From: Bacteroides intestinalis DSM 17393
GTDB taxonomy: Bacteria > Bacteroidota > Bacteroidia > Bacteroidales > Bacteroidaceae
NCBI RefSeq assembly: GCF_000172175.1
Contig: NZ_ABJL02000008.1
Location: 1,612,001-1,676,000 of the forward strand
Direction: 5' to 3'
Length of the DNA: 64,000 bases
Of the stretch, positions 27,301-35,240 are shown one piece after another. Within the stretch, counting starts at the first letter, position 1; every line of letters begins with the position of its first letter. The notes beneath the pieces were generated by a model. That model made no database searches. It was given only the letters and a program-made list of their open reading frames with translations, and had not been told where the DNA came from. Position numbers and translations under genes: made by a program.

Positions 27301-27483
27301 AACTGTTTCGTCCGTCCGACCTATGACGGTTCGCACCAGAGTTTTCCGGGCTTGGACTTGAAAGCGTTGGAAAAGAAGTATGGAATCAAGGAGGTGTACC
27401 AGAGCCAAAAAGACTGCGTCTGGATGCTGAAACAGAACGGCGGCGGAATTTGCGACACGAAGTTGGTACGGGTAAAACACTGA
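24322..27483 (+). CDS. N6-DNA-methylase/helicase giant protein, N-terminal part (frameshifted)
   Basis: 1053 residues before a premature stop. The N-terminus is a class I methylase-like fold: LLDPSAGQGVF (SAM-binding motif I, residues 129-139), and SNIPFGD (195-201) in place of the usual NPPY/F catalytic motif. A Glu/Gln/Lys-rich linker follows at ~400-640, then a conserved region leading to the helicase, ending VWMLKQNGGGICD. The frame then shifts just before the helicase Walker A. Inserting one base near 27456 would join it to the next frame, giving 1930 residues, as expected for this CTn family. It is therefore probably a pseudogene or a natural truncation. Confidence 0.85.
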   Translation: MAFNRKAKLRDNIEAIRTVFTLEKEGRAATPEEREILSRYCGFGGLKFILNPAENLMDAVHWTKSDRELFPMTAELHRLVRDNSADDREYKRYMDSLKSSVLTAFYTPPEIVSAIAGTLHEQGIIPDRLLDPSAGQGVFISAFGADAPGAEVMAFDKDLLTGKILSHLYPEHKVRAEGFERIEKPFMGTFDVVASNIPFGDMAVFDPEYTGVPDNARRTAAKSIHNYFFLKGLDAAREGGIVAFITSEGVLNSPKNELVRRHIVKNANIVSVVRLPNNLFTDHAGTEVGSDLVILQKDTTKNRELSEQEKWFIRATDIGDGIIENEYTMSVAPLRNTKMQHGTDPYGKPALLTIHQGGMQAMGEDLKEHLDIAISANLNIDLYNRYRQGAPEVKQETEKPAVKKTIQPEQEVKQEEKQQVREVYSPEPTKQQEVISEKQPSAKREEKPEITPPVMDLYDLFNFSQEERRLAQSGLKRKPTGKKPKRTASSKQRSLFDQPQAAKSNPTADDTGKVHEISTPPVSPSIDMEQVYAAMDWNTNPPINGFYEAMMGLTPKQRAELREGKTLSDRPDAEKPVYPVGGGLEEEQRRQEEIKQREEAEKLEAELMKPRPLMAKLEPHHKEGMLVADGNQVGYLKGVTRYGATFHPLELDKAQQDKAELYISVRDSYQRLYTYEAEMHEENKPERAALNTAYDTFVERYGRLNAKANVKFLLMDTSGRDMLSLERVENGQFIKADIFDHPVAFALNDITHVETPHEALSASLNRYGAVNLDYMETLCDNSRDELVKLLKGRIFFNPLVDNYEIKDRFVAGNVGDKMEKIFRWAADNEGNERKPEVEESLAALRDAMPRPITFDELDFNFGERWIPTGIYTAYVKHLFGTDVSIAYSESIDEYSVKCKEKNAKITDQYAVQGQYRKYDGISLLKNALLNTVPDISKSIGKDEHGNDIKVRDSEAIQLANAKIDEIRNGFTDWLNEQSPEFQKRLADMYNRKFNCFVRPTYDGSHQSFPGLDLKALEKKYGIKEVYQSQKDCVWMLKQNGGGICDTKLVRVKH

Positions 27484-30113
27484 TTATGAGCCTTGCGGCG
27501 CAAGAAATGAAGCGATTGGGATTGGCGCACAAGCCGATGATAATCGGGCTGAAAGCCAATGTCGCGGAGATAGCCGAGTGTTACCGCACGGCATACCCGA
27601 ATGCGAAGATTCTTTATGCGACGGAAAAGGACTTTTCACCCCAGAACCGGGTGAAGTTCTTTAACAATATCAAAAATAATGATTGGGATTGTGTCATCAT
27701 GTCGCACGACCAGTTCGGAAAGATACCGCAACCGACCGACGTGCAGCAGGAGATTCTGCAAAAGGAGCTGGATTCGGTGGAAGAGAATCTGGACGTTTTG
27801 AGGGCACAAGGCAAAGAGGTATCGAGAGGGATGCTCAAAGGATTGGAGAAACGGAAAATCAACTTGCTCGCCAAACTCGAAAAGGTAGAGCACGCCATCA
27901 AATCCCGCACGGATGATGTGGTGGATTTCAAGCAGATGGGTATCGACCACCTGTTTATTGATGAGAGCCACCAGTTCAAAAATCTTACCTTCAACACCCG
28001 CCACGACCGGGTGGCGGGGTTGGGAAACAGCGAAGGAAGCCAAAAGGCTCTCAATATGCTGTTTGCCCTGCGTACCATTCAGGAACGCACGGGCAAGGAT
28101 TTGGGGGCTACGTTTCTTTCGGGTACGACTATCAGCAATTCGCTGACAGAACTGTACCTGCTGTTCAAATATCTCCGCCCGAAGGAACTGGAACGGCAGA
28201 ACATCAACTGTTTCGATGCGTGGGCGGCTATCTTTGCCAAGAAGACTACCGACTTTGAGTTTTCTGTTACGAATCAGATAATACAGAAAGAACGGTTCCG
28301 CTATTTTATCAAAGTGCCGGAACTGGCGGCTTTCTACAATGAGATTACCGATTACCGCACGGCGGCGGATGTAGGCGTGGACAGGCCGGAGAAGAACGAG
28401 ATACTGCACAATATACCGCCCACACCCGTGCAGGAAGAGTTCATCAAGAAACTGATGGAGTTCGCACAAACGGGTGATGCGACGGTATTGGGACGGTTGC
28501 CCTTGTCGGAAACGGAGGAAAAAGCGAAGATGCTGATTGCCACCGATTACGCCCGCAAGATGGCACTCGATATGCGGATGATTGATCCGGACAAATACGA
28601 CGACCACCCGGACAACAAGGCGAGCCACTGTGCCGCCAAGATTGCGGAGTATTACAAAAAGTATGACGCACAGAAAGGCACACAGTTTGTTTTCTCGGAT
28701 TTAGGGACATACCAGCCGGGAAAATGGAGCGTGTACAGCGAGATTAAACGTAAGTTGATTGAGGATTACGGTATTCCGGCAAACGAGATTCGTTTTATTC
28801 AGGAGTGCAAGAATGAGAAGTCACGCAAAGCGGTGATAGATGCCATGAACGAGGGGAAGGTGCGGGTATTGTTCGGCTCGACGAGTATGCTCGGAACGGG
28901 CGTAAACGCACAGAAACGGGCGGTTGCGCTTCATCATCTCGATACGCCGTGGCGACCGTCCGACCTTTCCCAGCGGGACGGACGGGCGGTAAGAAAGGGC
29001 AATGAGATTGCGAAGTTCTTTGCCGACAACAAGGTGGACGTGATTATCTATGCGGTTGAAAAATCGCTGGACAGTTATAAATTCAACCTGTTACACTGCA
29101 AGCAGACCTTTATTTCCCAGCTTAAAAGCGGTGCTATGGGCGCACGTACCATCGACGAGGGCAGCATGGACGAGAAATCGGGTATGAACTTCTCGGAGTA
29201 CATGGCTATCCTTTCCGGCAACACCGACCTGCTGGACAAGGCGCGTCTGGAAAAGAAAGTCGCCGCATTGGAAAGTGAGCGCAAGAGTTTCTATAAAGAT
29301 AAAAGCGGCTCGACGTGGAAATTGGAATCGCATACCAAAAAATTGGATGAGAACAACGAACACATTGCCAAGCTGACCGCAGACTACGAAACCTTCACCT
29401 CACGGGCACAGACCGACGAGGACGGGTATTACCGCAACCCGGTAAAGTTGGACGGTCTGGCGGCTACCGATGCGAAAAGCGTCGGGACACGGCTACAGGA
29501 GATTGCCAAGAACGCCACAACGGGCGGTGAATACCTGCCTATCGGTGAGTTGTACGGTTTTCCTATACTTGTGAAAACGGAAAGCTCCATCCGTGAGGGC
29601 GTGGAGGTGAAACAGAACCGCTTCTTTATTGAGGGGGCGTACAAGTACACCTACAATAACGGACAGTTGGCAATGTCCGACCACAAGGCCGCAGCAACGA
29701 ATTTCCTCAATGCGCTTGACCGCATTCCCAAACTGATGGAGCAGTACAGGACGGAGAACGAGAAATTGGAGAAGGATTTGCCCACACTTCGGGAAGTAGC
29801 CGGCGGTACGTGGAAAAAGGAGGATGAGCTGAAGAAGCTCAAATCCGAAGTGGCGGTGTTGGAACGGAAGATTCAATTGGAACTCGTACCGCCTACACCA
29901 GAAGTAATCGAAAGAGGAAATGACGGGCAACGGATCAAGCTGGTAGCAAATGCCGACAATACAAATCCACTACGCACCGAAGATGTTCCGCAAGTACGTA
30001 GTCCAGTAAATGAACGAAGTGTCGCAGGCAATTTCATTACAGATCATATCATCATCGGGCGTCCGGGATTTCATGTCAAGGATAAAAACGAGTTGAAGGG
30101 TATAAAACTGTAA
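27450..30113 (+). CDS. SNF2/DEAD-type helicase, C-terminal part of the giant protein (frameshifted)
   Basis: This is the downstream half of the frameshifted gene; the nominal TTG start at 27450 is only where the frame opens. HEVGTGKTLIMSLAAQEMK is Walker A, HLFIDESHQFKNL the DESH motif II, and LFGSTSMLGTGVNAQKRAVA plus DLSQRDGRAVRKGN are motifs V and VI of a SNF2-like helicase. A coiled-coil stretch (about residues 600-650 of this part) and a C-terminal region follow. Without re-initiation this half would not be made, and any product starting here would lack the methylase half. Confidence 0.85.
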   Translation: MRHEVGTGKTLIMSLAAQEMKRLGLAHKPMIIGLKANVAEIAECYRTAYPNAKILYATEKDFSPQNRVKFFNNIKNNDWDCVIMSHDQFGKIPQPTDVQQEILQKELDSVEENLDVLRAQGKEVSRGMLKGLEKRKINLLAKLEKVEHAIKSRTDDVVDFKQMGIDHLFIDESHQFKNLTFNTRHDRVAGLGNSEGSQKALNMLFALRTIQERTGKDLGATFLSGTTISNSLTELYLLFKYLRPKELERQNINCFDAWAAIFAKKTTDFEFSVTNQIIQKERFRYFIKVPELAAFYNEITDYRTAADVGVDRPEKNEILHNIPPTPVQEEFIKKLMEFAQTGDATVLGRLPLSETEEKAKMLIATDYARKMALDMRMIDPDKYDDHPDNKASHCAAKIAEYYKKYDAQKGTQFVFSDLGTYQPGKWSVYSEIKRKLIEDYGIPANEIRFIQECKNEKSRKAVIDAMNEGKVRVLFGSTSMLGTGVNAQKRAVALHHLDTPWRPSDLSQRDGRAVRKGNEIAKFFADNKVDVIIYAVEKSLDSYKFNLLHCKQTFISQLKSGAMGARTIDEGSMDEKSGMNFSEYMAILSGNTDLLDKARLEKKVAALESERKSFYKDKSGSTWKLESHTKKLDENNEHIAKLTADYETFTSRAQTDEDGYYRNPVKLDGLAATDAKSVGTRLQEIAKNATTGGEYLPIGELYGFPILVKTESSIREGVEVKQNRFFIEGAYKYTYNNGQLAMSDHKAAATNFLNALDRIPKLMEQYRTENEKLEKDLPTLREVAGGTWKKEDELKKLKSEVAVLERKIQLELVPPTPEVIERGNDGQRIKLVANADNTNPLRTEDVPQVRSPVNERSVAGNFITDHIIIGRPGFHVKDKNELKGIKL

Positions 30114-30126
30114 AATATGTGACTTT

Positions 30127-30172
30127 ATTAAATCATTCGCCTTTATATGTTAGTAATGGCGGATGATTTAAT
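30127..30172. terminator. Terminator-like hairpin after the helicase gene
   Basis: ATTAAATCATTCGCC pairs with GGCGGATGATTTAAT (one mismatch) around a 16-base loop, just after the helicase stop and between convergent genes. Confidence 0.65.
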
Positions 30173-30246
30173 ATTTACAAGAAATGCTATACTATGTTTT
30201 AATAAAGAACGATTATTTTGAGATTACAAGTATCTATTTTGATAAT

Positions 30247-31644
30247 TCATGAGTTCTTCGATCCTCTCACCAAGTCGCTGTACTCAACATTACCAGAGCC
30301 TAATTTTTCTTGTAAATAATCAAAAGCAGCCCATGCATTAACATTTGTTCCGCACGTAAACAGATCGACAGCCGCATAACGACACTCTGGCCAAGTGTGT
30401 ATGGTCAGATGAGATTCTTGAATAACAATAACACCACTCACTCCCATAGGAGCAAACTTGTGAAAATTCTCTTGAACAATTGTAGCTCCGGCTTTTATAG
30501 CTGCTTCATGCATATAAATACGCACTTGTACTACATCATCAAGTAATTCGTTGCTACAATCATAAAAATCGGCAAGAATATGATGTCCCAAAGAGTGGTA
30601 TTTGGAAACTATCGGATTCTTTTTTTTATGCTGTCGTTGAAAAATGTGGCACTTACACATCAGACAACCATGTTCTTTCAAATCCTTAATAGTTTGGAAA
30701 TCTTTGTCACTCCCTACTAAATATGTTTGTCCGCATTGCTTGCAACGATAACTATTTTGTTTAGGATGCCTATCTCTCGTGTATATATCGTTACGCCCTT
30801 TCTTCTCGACAGGAAAAACTGCTCTGGTACGATTCGTTGTTTCCAGTACGAATAATTGGCCTTTGTTGCCTAATGAAGAGGCTCCTTCGTATTCATTGAA
30901 TTGCACGAGAATATCTTTGATTGATAAACCGTGCAATTGGAAACTTTTCTGCAATAAGTAGCCTTCGTCAATCGACTTATTCCCAAACGAAAAGAAAATC
31001 TTTAGGCCTTGCTCTTCTTTTAATGTACTGATGGCACGTGAAAGGAATAAAGATGCTCCTTCCTGAGTATATGGCGGATCAGTAAATAGACAATCAAAAC
31101 GACCTAACAAATGTGTAGGAAGAGGCATTCGTAAATCACCTTGCTCACACTTTATCGGTAATGCATACAGTTTCGCTTGTTTCTGTAGAAAGTCAATATA
31201 ACGTCTGTCCAGATCAATCACATGGATATTTGTCGGATAGACATTTTGAGTAGGGTAAAGTTCTTTTAATAAGAAACCAATGGCAAGACTAACAAAATCA
31301 TCATCACCTAAACAGAGTATATGTTTACCTACTAAGACCACATGAGTCAGACAAAGTAAAGCACGGCGGAATGCTGTTCGGATAGTACATTGGGCTTGAT
31401 CCAGAGTCACGTCAGCAGATGGACGTTCATCAAAAGCAACTCCATATTTCTCACAAAGGATATTCGCGTATGTTACCCTTGCCTCTTCACTTGTCATCAA
31501 TTTTCGATACAAACCAATATCTATATTTTCGTAACCAAGCACCTGCTCACTATAGCTTTTTCCGGCAAGAGTTAGCTTTATTCCACCACCACATTGTTCC
31601 CATGTTCCGAGTCTGATACCTTCTTTCTTTAATGCAGTTACCAT
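30247..31644 (-). CDS. BpsA-SpeD fusion: aminopropyl transferase with S-adenosylmethionine decarboxylase, 5' end lost
   Basis: 465 residues remain. Residues 1-45 are the tail of a winged-helix region, and ~90-300 match branched-chain polyamine synthase (BpsA/DUF43), with GDDD at 113-116 and FTDPPYTQEG at 187-196. A zinc-type patch with C301, C304, C327, C330 and C332 follows. Residues ~349-465 are a class 1b AdoMet decarboxylase: the ES cleavage pair E410-S411 makes the pyruvoyl group, with H416 and C431 also present. The fusion would supply its own decarboxylated AdoMet and transfer aminopropyl groups to a polyamine acceptor. An IS21 element abuts the first Met; family members have ~45 more N-terminal residues, so the protein is truncated. 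Confidence 0.78.
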   Translation of the reverse strand: MVTALKKEGIRLGTWEQCGGGIKLTLAGKSYSEQVLGYENIDIGLYRKLMTSEEARVTYANILCEKYGVAFDERPSADVTLDQAQCTIRTAFRRALLCLTHVVLVGKHILCLGDDDFVSLAIGFLLKELYPTQNVYPTNIHVIDLDRRYIDFLQKQAKLYALPIKCEQGDLRMPLPTHLLGRFDCLFTDPPYTQEGASLFLSRAISTLKEEQGLKIFFSFGNKSIDEGYLLQKSFQLHGLSIKDILVQFNEYEGASSLGNKGQLFVLETTNRTRAVFPVEKKGRNDIYTRDRHPKQNSYRCKQCGQTYLVGSDKDFQTIKDLKEHGCLMCKCHIFQRQHKKKNPIVSKYHSLGHHILADFYDCSNELLDDVVQVRIYMHEAAIKAGATIVQENFHKFAPMGVSGVIVIQESHLTIHTWPECRYAAVDLFTCGTNVNAWAAFDYLQEKLGSGNVEYSDLVRGSKNS

Positions 31645-31758
31645 TGGTGGAAAATCCAGTGTAAGCTGCCCCCTAAAACCAAGCGATTCTACCCCCTTAA
31701 AACATTCAACAATGCCCCCTTAAAAAGTCTTGACCGATGGGGTTATTATTATTTTAGT

Positions 31759-32541
31759 TTATTTCCCTCTGTATGCAGCCATTTTACGGACACTTTCTCC
31801 TGTCAGCTCAATCCGGTGCGCCGTATGTATAATACGATCCATAATGGCATCTGCTACTGTAGGGTCTCCGATTGCATCATACCAATTGTCCGTTGGCAGT
31901 TGCGAGGTGATGATGATGGACTTGCGCCCATGTCGGTCCTCTATTATATCGAGCAGGATGGGGCGTTCCTTGGCATCAAGGTTCACAAGGAAGAGGTCAT
32001 CCAATATGAGCAGCGTGCTCCGTTCGATTCTCTTGAGTTCCGATTCCAGTGTGCCTTTTACTTTTGCCACCTTAAGCGTACCCATAAGTTTCGGAGCATT
32101 CGCATAATATGTCCGTATGCCCTTCTTGCAGGCTTCATACCCCATTGCTGTGGCAAGGAAGCTCTTCCCGGTACCGGATGACCCTGTGATGAAGAGGTTC
32201 TGTCCCTTGCGGATGAACTCCAGCGATGCAAGCCGCTCCATCTGATTGCGGTCAAGGCCACGCGGGATTGCATAGTCTATCTGCTCGAGGCAGGCCTTGT
32301 AGCGGAACGCCGCCCCGCGTATAAGGCGTTGGATGGCTGCATTGGCACGGTAGTCCCATTCCCTGGCAAGTAACATGTGCAGGAAAGAGTCGATTGTCAT
32401 TGTTTCTGCCATAGTGGAGGTCAGGCTTTCAGTGAAGGCGGCGGCCATGCCGTGCAGCTTCATACGGTTCATCAGTTCGATTGTCAACGTGTTGCGGTCT
32501 TTTTCGACAGCTATCGGTGCGGTAAGATTATTTGTTTCCAT
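31759..32541 (-). CDS. istB: IS21 helper ATPase
   Basis: 260 residues, normal for IstB. A DnaC/DnaA-like AAA+ fold: Walker A in ITGSSGTGKSFLATAMG, Walker B in STLLILDDLFLVN, and C-terminal IIITSQLPTDNWYDAIGDPT with the sensor and Arg-finger region. IstB oligomers select target DNA and stimulate IstA. It overlaps istA by 14 bp, the usual coupling in this family. Frame intact. Confidence 0.95.
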   Translation of the reverse strand: METNNLTAPIAVEKDRNTLTIELMNRMKLHGMAAAFTESLTSTMAETMTIDSFLHMLLAREWDYRANAAIQRLIRGAAFRYKACLEQIDYAIPRGLDRNQMERLASLEFIRKGQNLFITGSSGTGKSFLATAMGYEACKKGIRTYYANAPKLMGTLKVAKVKGTLESELKRIERSTLLILDDLFLVNLDAKERPILLDIIEDRHGRKSIIITSQLPTDNWYDAIGDPTVADAIMDRIIHTAHRIELTGESVRKMAAYRGK

Positions 32542-34108
32542 TGTTGTCTCTATTTAAATGTTTTAATTGTGCGAAGTAGGCTGCTCCGCGGATGTTTTTG
32601 TGGATAGATGTTACGGGGACCTCATCGTCGATGTCGTCTTTTGACAGGAAGTCTGCATCATCCCCGCGTTCAAGGATCCGCCTTATCTCCTGATATCCGT
32701 ATAGGCGCAGTTGCGTGGCGCATGCGCTTGCCGCCACCAACCGTTCCAGCCCGAAGGTCTTCTCCAACGCCATGATGCCTCTGCATGAACGGAACGCCGC
32801 GGGAGGATACTTCTTGAGTTCCGCCACCTTGCGCAGATACAGCCGCAGGACGTTATCTGTCTGGCCGGCCCGTTCGTAAATCTGTTCCAGATCCTTTTCA
32901 TAACTTCCATGACGTCCGGGCAGTCCGTGGGCATCCTTGGTCGTATAGGAGTATGGCGTGTCATCGCGCTGGTGTGTGGTCACCAGACGCAGGCCATGAT
33001 ATATTTCCAGCGTGTCCGCATCATAGACAATCTCGACACGTTTGCCTATATACTCTTTCGGTACGCTGTAATGGTGAAGCCTGAAGGTGACATAGCCGTT
33101 ACGCATTACTGTTGCGGAGCGTCGCTCTTTCATCTGATGGCGTATGGCGGGAAGCGGGCGGAGGCAGTCGGACTCAATCTGCTCGAACTGTTCCCGTCTG
33201 GACTGGGGACGCCCGCTCATCCTGCGTCCGTTGAAGGCCGAGAGCGATTCGGATATGGCCGCATTCAGAGACTCCAGCGAGTGGAATACAAGACCCTCGA
33301 TGTCAGCGTAGACGGATCGGTAAAGCAGCTTCACGGCATTCTCCACCAAGGCCTTGTCCTTTGGATGACGTACCCGTGTGGGGTATACGGTACATCCGTA
33401 GTGTTCGGCAAATGCCGCAAACTCCTCGTTGATTACCGGCTCGTTACGGTCGCTGCGGGTTACCGCCGATTTGAGGTTGTCTGGTACGATCGCCATCGGA
33501 ACCCCGCCGTAAAAATGAAGCGCGTTCTCACACGCCTTAATCAAGTCCTGCCTTGACTGGGACCAGACCGCCTCACAATAGGTATAGTGGCTGCACGGAA
33601 GTATGGCCACGAACACTTCAACGCTGCGACATTCACCGCTTTCACTGTCAACGACTTCCAGTTTGTCACCGGCGAAGTCGATATACATCTGGTCTCCGGC
33701 ATAATGCTCGACATGGCCTACGACATGTGTCACCATACGGTAACGCATGAGATAGTTGCCGAAACTGGCATGTCTGTATCCGTCAGGATGGGTCTCGCGG
33801 TACTCTTCGTACAGGGTTTTCACTGTTACGCCTCGGCGGCTAAGCCGGGCAGCATACTCAGGAAGGAGTGCCTCAAGCTCAAGCTGGCGTTGTGACGGTT
33901 CCCTGTTACGGCCAACACCTTCAGAGAACATTTCCTGGATGCGAGCGGAAGGCATGGCGGCCAACTCCTTTATCGGTATACCACACTCTTGAAACAGGCG
34001 CACATATCTGCGCACCGTGTTGCGGGAAAGCTCAAAGCTCCTGCTTATCTGCTTTATCCCCATCCCCAATGCGTAACATTGGAGGATGTTTGCTATCTTT
34101 GTTGTCAT
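32528..34108 (-). CDS. istA: IS21 transposase
   Basis: 526 residues, the normal IstA length. Helix-turn-helix at the N-terminus (GMGIKQISRSFELSRNTVRRYV). The RNase H-like DDE core shows QMYIDFAGDKLEV (first Asp), AIVPDNLKSAV (second Asp) and DKALVENAVKLLYR (Glu), followed by a C-terminal beta domain. It catalyses cut and join at the terminal repeats. The gene is intact, so the element may still be active. Confidence 0.95.
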   Translation of the reverse strand: MTTKIANILQCYALGMGIKQISRSFELSRNTVRRYVRLFQECGIPIKELAAMPSARIQEMFSEGVGRNREPSQRQLELEALLPEYAARLSRRGVTVKTLYEEYRETHPDGYRHASFGNYLMRYRMVTHVVGHVEHYAGDQMYIDFAGDKLEVVDSESGECRSVEVFVAILPCSHYTYCEAVWSQSRQDLIKACENALHFYGGVPMAIVPDNLKSAVTRSDRNEPVINEEFAAFAEHYGCTVYPTRVRHPKDKALVENAVKLLYRSVYADIEGLVFHSLESLNAAISESLSAFNGRRMSGRPQSRREQFEQIESDCLRPLPAIRHQMKERRSATVMRNGYVTFRLHHYSVPKEYIGKRVEIVYDADTLEIYHGLRLVTTHQRDDTPYSYTTKDAHGLPGRHGSYEKDLEQIYERAGQTDNVLRLYLRKVAELKKYPPAAFRSCRGIMALEKTFGLERLVAASACATQLRLYGYQEIRRILERGDDADFLSKDDIDDEVPVTSIHKNIRGAAYFAQLKHLNRDNNGNK

Positions 34109-34270
34109 AGTAGAAATGATTTTATCCCACCGGTCAAGACGGGAATCAAATCTACGAAAAATCCCCTGCCGGGCATTGCTAAGCAGGGGTATTTTTATAT
34201 TGGAATCAAGGGGGTAGGATTATTTTAGCACAAGGGGGCAGAATCGCTTGGTTTTAGGGGGCAGCTTACA

Positions 34271-34584
34271 CTGGATTTTCCACCTACTATGGTACTTGTA
34301 TTTCCTCAAATCATTGATTTATATATCATTCGCTGAGAAATAAATGGTAGGAGAAGATATATTCTTTTCTTTTTTCTATCTTTGCACTCAGCGATGCAAA
34401 TAGCATCGTGGTAATTTGTTCGTTTACTTAAACTCAGAAATCGCCAATTTCAAAATGCAAGAAGTAAATGGACTGGAAAGGTTATATCTTGACGTAACCT
34501 GCCGGTTCATCTTGCATTGGGCGTTTGGCGATGCCTTGAGTTTGTGGATTGGCAGAGTTACGTCATTTTTAATATAATAACCAT
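34271..34584 (+). other. Structured leader region with promoter and short upstream ORF
   Basis: A TATCTTTG -7 box (34377-34384) is followed by a hairpin CGATGC/GCATCG (34392-34408) and then nested helices at 34430-34543: AAACTCA/TGAGTTT, TCGCCAA/TTGGCGA, ATGCAAG/CTTGCAT and AGGTTA/TAACCT. GACGTAAC (34491-34498) can instead pair with GTTACGTC (34557-34564), which directly precedes ATTTTT. A 40-codon ORF (34455-34577) and a 6-codon ORF (34394-34414) also lie here. The arrangement looks like an attenuator for the gene at 34585. Confidence 0.55.
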
Positions 34585-34860
34585 ATGAAACTACAAGCAA
34601 CAGCCCTACAAGGCATCGTGAAATCTTTGGGCAGTAATGAACTTTTCTATTTATTGCCGATTCAGGATTTGTCAACATTACAGGAATTGAAAGGACATCT
34701 GACTACGGCAATAGATGTATTGAGTAATATTGAAGAACAAAGCACGGAGCATCGTTTGGATGCCATTCGTACCTTAAACAGTTTTGTCGCCGCCTTAAGC
34801 CTGCACGATGGTGACCATTACGAAGCGATGGACACGGCTTTTGAAGAGGTCATCAAGTAA
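34585..34860 (+). CDS. Small hypothetical protein of the mobile element
   Basis: 91 residues, acidic and probably all-helical: LQELKGHLTTAIDVLSNIEE and RLDAIRTLNSFVAALSL look like amphipathic helices. I do not recognise a family. It is preceded by the elaborate structured leader and followed 40 bp later by a strong hairpin, so it seems to be a self-contained, regulated unit, possibly a regulator or an anti-defence protein of the element (inference only). Confidence 0.55.
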   Translation: MKLQATALQGIVKSLGSNELFYLLPIQDLSTLQELKGHLTTAIDVLSNIEEQSTEHRLDAIRTLNSFVAALSLHDGDHYEAMDTAFEEVIK

Positions 34861-34900
34861 ATGGTACTATAAGAAAGTTCGCATAGCCGGAAAAAGAAAT

Positions 34901-34941
34901 ATCCCCTGCCTGCAAGTGATTGTTCACTGCTGGCAGGGGAT
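34901..34941 (+). terminator. Hairpin after the small element gene
   Basis: ATCCCCTGCC pairs perfectly with GGCAGGGGAT, and the interior AGTGA/TCACT extends the stem. No strong T tract follows, so it may protect the 3' end rather than terminate. Confidence 0.6.
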
Positions 34942-35095
34942 TGTTCTATGGCTATGTTATAACCTGAATACGGTTGCCCTATTTATGGGGTAATGGTATT
35001 CGGATTTAAACAAGGTCTAATATGCCTATAAAAAGAGTAATGATTTAATCTTTAGATTTTTGCAGAACTTCTCTTGCTATATTCATTTTTTGCGT

Positions 35096-35160
35096 TACCT
35101 TTGCACAAAGAGTTGTTTGACGAAATGCAAAGCACAGAACTTCACTGAAGTTACATTGTC
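35096..35160 (+). ncRNA. Candidate small RNA
   Basis: A -7 box TACCTTTG (35096-35103) is followed by a nested hairpin: GAC (35119-35121) with GTC (35158-35160), AATG with CATT, and AACTTC with GAAGTT around a 3-base loop. No ORF follows for 250 bp. Weakly supported; the 3' end is not defined. Confidence 0.25.
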
Positions 35161-35240
35161 GCTAAATCGTTACCAATAACTTTCTTCTTTTCTACTCTAA
35201 ACTGTCATTCAGGCAGATACAGAAAATTTTATTATCCGTG

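Larger units (their letters stand above)
31660..34270. mobile_element. IS21-family insertion sequence
   Basis: 2611 bp bounded by TGTAAGCTGCCCCCTAAAAC and its inverse; the inverted repeat is ~39 bp with one mismatch. Inside the left end CCCCCTTAAAA recurs, the internal terminal repeats typical of IS21. It carries istA and istB on the minus strand. Flanks of a further 14 bp (31646-31659 and 34271-34284) are also exact inverse copies, and no direct target duplication is seen. Confidence 0.9.

Noticed and set aside
34157..34196. Hairpin with CCCCTGC/GCAGGGG inside the IS as a shared regulatory RNA with 34901
   Set aside because: The two share only the short GC stem; the one in the IS lies between its terminal repeat and istA and is probably an insulating terminator of the element.
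34424..34678. 84-codon minus-strand frame across the structured leader
   Set aside because: It is antisense to the leader and to the 34585 gene, with no recognisable domain; its length is explained by chance.
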